Below, piece by piece: positions 2,820-6,326 of a stretch of DNA of 6,326 nt (positions within the stretch are counted from its first letter, which is position 1; each line of letters opens with the position of its first letter). Under the pieces are notes generated by a model. The model worked only from the letters and a program-made list of their open reading frames with translations. It had not been told where the DNA came from and did no database searches. The position numbers were made by a program, and so were the translations under genes. The stretch comes from Patescibacteria group bacterium (GTDB lineage: Bacteria > Patescibacteriota > Minisyncoccia > JAHCSD01), in assembly GCA_018609185.1 (NCBI GenBank), contig JAHCSD010000043.1, positions 1 through 6,326 on the forward strand. The letters run 5' to 3'.

Positions 2820-4717
2820 ATATGGGAACAGAACAACTAATTTGGCACTCTCGAGACGATGGAAGAATTGCCAAGATATTCGCGCATAACATAACCCGTA
2901 AGAACAGACAAAGCAATCTCTATATCATAGCCGAAATATCGTCACCGAGTCAAGACGGAGAACTTCTTATCAACTCTCTTGCTTCTTCTGTGCGTAAGGC
3001 TTATTCCGAATCACGTGAATCGGCTGAGGCCGCCTTTGAGGATGCGATCACCCAAGCAAATATTTTGATAAAGAATATGGCAAACCAAACCACGAACACC
3101 TGGTTTGGTAATCTCCATATTATTGTAAGTCTCGCACACGCAGGAGGCTTTTTCTTTAGTACGCTGGGAGAACCTTCTCTCCTTCTCCTGCGTTCAGGAA
3201 AAATAAACGAAGTAACGAAACGAACGAAAACGAAAGAAGAACATACAAGTTTCAATAATGTATTTTCCGGAAATCTTGAAGAGGGTGACGTTGTTCTTAT
3301 GACAACCCCCGGGCTGCTTGAAATTTTCCCCGTAGAAAACCTTGGGCATATTCTTGACCGATACCAGGGGTTTCCGGTCAAGAAACTAGAAAAGCTGTTG
3401 GAGGAAAATCGCGCAAACATCGACGCATTATTTGCATCTCTTGCGATTCGTATACAAAAAAGACCGCAAGAGGCTGCGCAGGTCCTGTCGCATCCTTCTT
3501 CTTATGCCGCTCGTACCGTGCACACAAAGCTCTCCGTCTTTGGGACCCTCCTAAACCTTAGACCGGATCTCCTTCGTTTAATTTCGCAATTTACCCGATC
3601 GTTTGCACGCCGTGCCCCCGCCGTCTCTCCCCGCCGCCCGCCGTTACCAAAAATCCGCCCCCTTCTTATCTTCCCCGTTCTTTTACTGCTCACTCTGGGA
3701 ACGTGGTATGGATTACGCGATCACGAACCCAAGATAAATACGAATGAAATTATAAATGAAATCCGGACAAAAATGGAAACTGCAGAAAATGCGCTTATCT
3801 TCCATGATAATGATTTGGCAGGAGAGAATATTCTCGAAGCAAAACTTCTCCTTGCAAAAATAAGCATGGGCTCCTCGATCTCTCAAGAAATTCAGGGTCT
3901 CGAGCAATCGCTGAATCAGCTTCAAGACCAGGCGCTGGGAACTATTATTATAGAGGATCCGGAGCTGGTATGGGAGATCAAAAACAACCTTGGCGCGTCC
4001 CCCCAGAACTTCTTTATTTCGGGAAATACATTCTTTGCGTATAGCGGAGAAACCGCAACTATGTATAGCAAAGGAGATGCAGAAAAACTTATCTTCCTTC
4101 CGGTAACCAACCGGGAGATACAAGCCCCGGGAGTATTTTTTGCCCCGCGTAATATCTTTCTTTCCTATATTGCAGGTGAGGGCCTCCGGGCTTTTGACCC
4201 CGCACGAGAAACCCATAGACTTATTGGCAATATCTCTAATATTCCTCAAGACTTTGAAGTGGCAGACGTGAGCTACTATAACGATTATCTCTATCTTTTG
4301 AGTTCGGGTGGTATCATCCTGAAATATCGTTTCAGTGATACTGGACTCGCGTTTGTTGGCGAATGGCTTAAAGAACCCCTTAGTATTTCTTCCTCGCCAT
4401 CTTTTGCGATTGATGGATCGATATATGTAGCGGGCGGCGAGAGTGATGTTCTCGAGCTTGCGAATGGCACGATTTCGCAGCGATGGAATCTCCCTGTGGA
4501 TATTTATGATGCGCATGTGGTGGCTTCACGCGACCTCAAATATATCTATATTATAAACAGGGGCAATTCATCGGTCCTCAAGCTCTCAAAGGGGGGGGAA
4601 ATCCTTAATCAATATCAAAGTCCGAAGTTTAACGATCTTAATGATATATTTGTAGACGAATCCCGAAATAAAGGATATGTCTTGAGTGGTTTCAAGGTGT
4701 ATGAGATTGATTTGTAA
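2798..4717 (+). CDS. Membrane-anchored PPM-like pseudophosphatase with C-terminal beta-propeller
   Basis: The 639-residue product has three parts. Residues about 37-220 resemble a PP2C/PPM-family phosphatase fold: SNLYIIAEISSP aligns with the LxVVADGMGG strand, FFSTLGEPSLLLLRSGKI with the VGDSRAYLLRDGKL segment, and LEEGDVVLMTTPGLLE with LxxGDxLLLCSDGL. At each metal-binding position the aspartate is missing (AE for AD, GE for GD, TPG for SDG), so catalysis is unlikely. A proline/arginine-rich stretch (271-287) precedes one transmembrane helix (about 288-306), flanked by positive charges on the N side, so the first part should be cytoplasmic. After a helical segment (about 316-380), residues about 385-639 form a strand-rich repeat region resembling a beta-propeller, predicted outside. 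It may sense a signal. ATG 2798 fits the promoter; ATG 2822 is an alternative start. I know no gene name. Confidence 0.75.
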   Translation: MDRSTRYNMGTEQLIWHSRDDGRIAKIFAHNITRKNRQSNLYIIAEISSPSQDGELLINSLASSVRKAYSESRESAEAAFEDAITQANILIKNMANQTTNTWFGNLHIIVSLAHAGGFFFSTLGEPSLLLLRSGKINEVTKRTKTKEEHTSFNNVFSGNLEEGDVVLMTTPGLLEIFPVENLGHILDRYQGFPVKKLEKLLEENRANIDALFASLAIRIQKRPQEAAQVLSHPSSYAARTVHTKLSVFGTLLNLRPDLLRLISQFTRSFARRAPAVSPRRPPLPKIRPLLIFPVLLLLTLGTWYGLRDHEPKINTNEIINEIRTKMETAENALIFHDNDLAGENILEAKLLLAKISMGSSISQEIQGLEQSLNQLQDQALGTIIIEDPELVWEIKNNLGASPQNFFISGNTFFAYSGETATMYSKGDAEKLIFLPVTNREIQAPGVFFAPRNIFLSYIAGEGLRAFDPARETHRLIGNISNIPQDFEVADVSYYNDYLYLLSSGGIILKYRFSDTGLAFVGEWLKEPLSISSSPSFAIDGSIYVAGGESDVLELANGTISQRWNLPVDIYDAHVVASRDLKYIYIINRGNSSVLKLSKGGEILNQYQSPKFNDLNDIFVDESRNKGYVLSGFKVYEIDL

Positions 4718-4723
4718 GAAACA

Positions 4724-4751
4724 TTGACTTCTTTTTCGAAATCGATATAAT
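4724..4751 (+). promoter_or_regulatory. Sigma-70-type promoter of prs
   Basis: TTGACT (4724-4729) and a perfect TATAAT (4746-4751) are separated by 16 bases. The -35 box starts 7 bases after the stop of the preceding gene. Predicted +1 is near 4758, giving a leader of about 33 bases. Confidence 0.8.
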
Positions 4752-4790
4752 AAAACGTTCTGCTCTTTTCAAAATCTTTGGGAGGTTCAC

Positions 4791-5723
4791 ATGGATCGAC
4801 TCAAAATTTTTAGCGGAAGATCAAATCGTCCCCTGGCGGAAAAAATAGTTAAAGAGCTCAAGATACCCCTAGAAGCACTTCACATTAAAGATTTTGCCGA
4901 CGGAGAAACATGGGCAAAATATGAAAAAAACATCCGGGGCGCTGATGTGTTTATTATCCAATCTACCAACTCGCCTGCAAAGAATGTTATAGAACTTTTT
5001 ATCATGCTTGATGCCGTAAAGCGAGCCGCCGCCCAGCGAATCACCGCGGTAATCCCTTATTTTGGCTATGGACGGCAAGACAGAAAGGATGAATCACGTA
5101 CTCCTATTACCGCGAAACTCATGGCAAAACTTATCGAAGAAGCAGGGGCTAACGGAATCCTTACGATCGACCTTCACACTGCCCAAATTCAAGGGTTCTT
5201 CGAAATTCCCGTGAATCACCTGTACGGACGATCAGTATTCCTTCCCTCCTTCAAAGGGTTAGACCTCAAAAATCTTGTGATTGTCGCACCCGATATGGGA
5301 GCTTCTAAGCTTAACCAATCATACGCCAATAAGTTGGGCGTTCCCCTTGCAGTAATCGACAAAAGAAGGCACGGGGATGATGATACCGAGGTAATGAACC
5401 TGGTGGGAGAAGTAAAAAACAGGGATGCTCTTATTATTGACGACATGTTTACAACGGGTACCACGACCCTTCAAGCGGTGCAAGCGCTACTTGAAGCGGG
5501 AGCAAAAAGCGTCTCGGCTGGCGCGACTCACGGGGTACTCCCCGGTAAAGCGGTCGAAAGAATCAATAAGTCACGACTCAAAAAAGTGTTCGTAACGGAT
5601 ACTATCCACCATCCCCCAAACAAATTAGGCAGAAAAATAGAAGTTGTCTCAGTCGCGCCCCTCTTTGCCGAAGCCATCAGGCGCATCCACAACGACGAAT
5701 CCGTAAGTTCCCTCTTTGAATAA
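4791..5723 (+). CDS. prs: Ribose-phosphate pyrophosphokinase (PRPP synthetase)
   Basis: This cytoplasmic enzyme transfers pyrophosphate from ATP to ribose 5-phosphate, giving PRPP for purine, pyrimidine, NAD, histidine and tryptophan pathways. The 310-residue length is normal. Motifs in order: FADGE (35-39); PYFGYGRQDRK (89-99), the ATP-binding region; DLHTAQIQGFF (127-137) with metal/catalytic-site H129; VAPD (165-168); IDKRR (189-193), the catalytic flexible-loop lysine and arginine; DDMFTTGTT (217-225), the PRPP loop; and a C-terminal SVAPLFAEAIRRIH. The PRPP loop differs from the usual DDMIDTAGT or DDMIDTGGT: threonine 221 replaces aspartate, though the general DDxxxTGxT phosphoribosyltransferase pattern is kept. 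The ATG at 4791 has GGGAGG (4780-4785) five bases upstream. It has its own promoter and terminator, so it is a single-gene unit. Confidence 0.97.
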   Translation: MDRLKIFSGRSNRPLAEKIVKELKIPLEALHIKDFADGETWAKYEKNIRGADVFIIQSTNSPAKNVIELFIMLDAVKRAAAQRITAVIPYFGYGRQDRKDESRTPITAKLMAKLIEEAGANGILTIDLHTAQIQGFFEIPVNHLYGRSVFLPSFKGLDLKNLVIVAPDMGASKLNQSYANKLGVPLAVIDKRRHGDDDTEVMNLVGEVKNRDALIIDDMFTTGTTTLQAVQALLEAGAKSVSAGATHGVLPGKAVERINKSRLKKVFVTDTIHHPPNKLGRKIEVVSVAPLFAEAIRRIHNDESVSSLFE

Positions 5724-5726
5724 TGC

Positions 5727-5758
5727 AAGAGCCAGTCATTGTGACTGGCTCTTTCCTT
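5727..5758 (+). terminator. Intrinsic terminator of prs
   Basis: AAGAGCCAGTCA (5727-5738) pairs perfectly over 12 bp with TGACTGGCTCTT (5742-5753) around TTG, followed by TTTCCTT. It starts three bases after the prs stop. For the convergent minus-strand gene ending at 5768 it could also form a hairpin, but no T run follows on that strand. Confidence 0.85.
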
Positions 5759-5767
5759 GAGCGATAT

Positions 5768-6166
5768 TCAGTTGTCTACCGACCAGTGGTCAGCGTAGCT
5801 AAACGCCAGAGGCTTCTCAAGCTCGCTCTCGTACGTGTAGTTATACTCACCTGGTCGTGTCTCGTTGGGTTGGACCACGGTCACAGAACGATGGCGCCAG
5901 CTGTGACCGTACTGTGAGTGGTTTTCGCACAGCAACGAAACCGTGACGGTAAGGTCGAAGACGTAGGGGTCGGCTGGTCCGAAACATAATTGCCAGCTAT
6001 TCCAATGGGCCTTCTTGTCCAGCTTTTGGCTGGTGTCAGGCCTGGGCTTAAACCCCCTAAACCTTCTGAGGATTGAAAACGGAGATGACCCCTCCTTGAC
6101 CTCAAGTGCCTCAACAGCACTCGCAAGGACTAAGGACATCCCTCGTGTCCATTCACCTGACCTCAT
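5768..6166 (-). CDS. Unknown soluble protein, 132 residues
   Basis: ATG at 6166 is chosen because AAAGGAG (6180-6174) lies seven bases upstream; the frame stays open further up to a TTG at 6250, but that start has no ribosome binding site. The product starts MRSGEWTRGMSLVLASAVEALEV, probably helical. A basic segment follows (RRFRGFKPRPDTSQKLDKK), then a strand-rich half with PYVFDLTVTVSLLCENH and HRSVTVVQPNE. It has many aromatic residues and two cysteines, no signal peptide and no membrane helix. I do not recognise a family. A consensus promoter on the same strand, a short leader ORF and the good Shine-Dalgarno support it as a real gene against the competing plus-strand frames. It converges with prs and ends 14 bases from the prs hairpin. 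Confidence 0.65.
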   Translation of the reverse strand: MRSGEWTRGMSLVLASAVEALEVKEGSSPFSILRRFRGFKPRPDTSQKLDKKAHWNSWQLCFGPADPYVFDLTVTVSLLCENHSQYGHSWRHRSVTVVQPNETRPGEYNYTYESELEKPLAFSYADHWSVDN

Positions 6167-6180
6167 CTCGTTTCTCCTTT

Positions 6181-6264
6181 CTACCCATATCGGGTAAACA
6201 ATGCTCGCCATATCGGCGGCAATATGGCTACAAACACAATTTGTGACCAAGTTGCTAACGACAT
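6181..6264 (-). CDS. 27-codon leader ORF upstream of the unknown gene
   Basis: ATG at 6264 lies about 8 bases after predicted +1 of the promoter at 6279-6307 and reads 27 codons to TAG at 6181-6183. The product starts MSLATWSQIVFVAILPPIW, short and hydrophobic with a PP pair. The stop is directly followed by AAAGGAG, the ribosome binding site of the next gene, so translation of the leader could influence the 132-residue protein. There is no room for a Shine-Dalgarno of its own. It may be a regulatory leader peptide or simply chance. Confidence 0.4.
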   Translation of the reverse strand: MSLATWSQIVFVAILPPIWRALFTRYG

Positions 6265-6278
6265 GATACTATAAAGCT

Positions 6279-6307
6279 ATTATAGCATATTTTAAAATAA
6301 AAGTCAA
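6279..6307 (-). promoter_or_regulatory. Sigma-70-type promoter at the right end
   Basis: On the minus strand TTGACT (6307-6302) and a perfect TATAAT (6284-6279) are separated by exactly 17 bases. Predicted +1 is near 6272. It drives the leader ORF and the 132-residue protein gene. Confidence 0.85.
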
Positions 6308-6326
6308 GGCCAACCAAAAACCAGCC

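Noticed and set aside
2613..2840. Plus-strand 75-codon reading frame
   Set aside because: It reads through the REP-like element and the promoter of the larger gene and overlaps its start in another frame.
3001..3420. Minus-strand 139-codon frame opposite the PPM-like domain
   Set aside because: It is a low-complexity serine/arginine-rich shadow of a well-supported gene.
3713..4516. Minus-strand 267-codon frame opposite the propeller region
   Set aside because: The plus-strand frame is longer, has a coherent domain order and a promoter; the antisense product is rich in basic residues and cysteine without recognisable motifs.
5723..5917. Plus-strand 64-codon frame overlapping the prs stop
   Set aside because: It would translate through the prs terminator hairpin and lies opposite the minus-strand gene that has promoter and ribosome binding site.
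5881..6126. Minus-strand 81-codon frame in another phase
   Set aside because: It overlaps the 132-residue gene, which has a much better ribosome binding site; its own start has none.

Overview
This is an AT-leaning bacterial window with short genes, tight spacing, a tRNA gene, and many hairpin-forming repeats between and inside genes. The gene set fits a Patescibacteria (Candidate Phyla Radiation) genome. The main pointers are a winged-helix plus nucleotidyltransferase-like regulator, a REP-associated tyrosine transposase (RAYT), and a PPM-like/transmembrane/beta-propeller protein, all of types I associate with that group. The assignment is from memory of these families, not from a search.

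Layout. Positions 2-52 may be the 3' end of a plus-strand gene closed by a perfect palindromic terminator (51-80). Positions 125-790 hold two small minus-strand membrane-protein genes (48 and 78 residues), each with its own promoter. Between them lie two intrinsic terminators and a stretch of about 190 bases with no convincing gene. Positions 870-1102 are a dense run of five unlike palindromes, leading into the minus-strand RAYT gene (1103-1837). Upstream of the RAYT are a palindrome, a tRNA-Val(CAC) gene (1895-1968) and the regulator gene (1985-2614), all on the minus strand and possibly one transcript. A divergent intergenic region with a REP-like element follows. The plus strand then carries a 639-residue membrane-anchored PPM-like/propeller protein (2798-4717) and prs, ribose-phosphate pyrophosphokinase (4791-5723), with its own promoter and a strong terminator. 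The right end is a minus-strand unit: promoter, 27-codon leader ORF, then a 132-residue unknown protein (5768-6166).

Theme. The most striking feature is palindromic DNA around and within genes. A 31-base palindromic sequence lies just upstream of the RAYT and again, inverted and in frame, inside it. A GC-rich REP-like segment also sits in frame in the regulator, in the linker between its two domains. This resembles the protein-coding palindromic elements described in Rickettsia, here beside a transposase of the family known to work with REP sequences. A second theme is start-site architecture: two genes have an extended -10 box placed so that predicted +1 is the A of the start codon, which suggests leaderless mRNAs. 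Metabolically, prs is the only enzyme with a firm assignment (PRPP supply for nucleotide synthesis or salvage).
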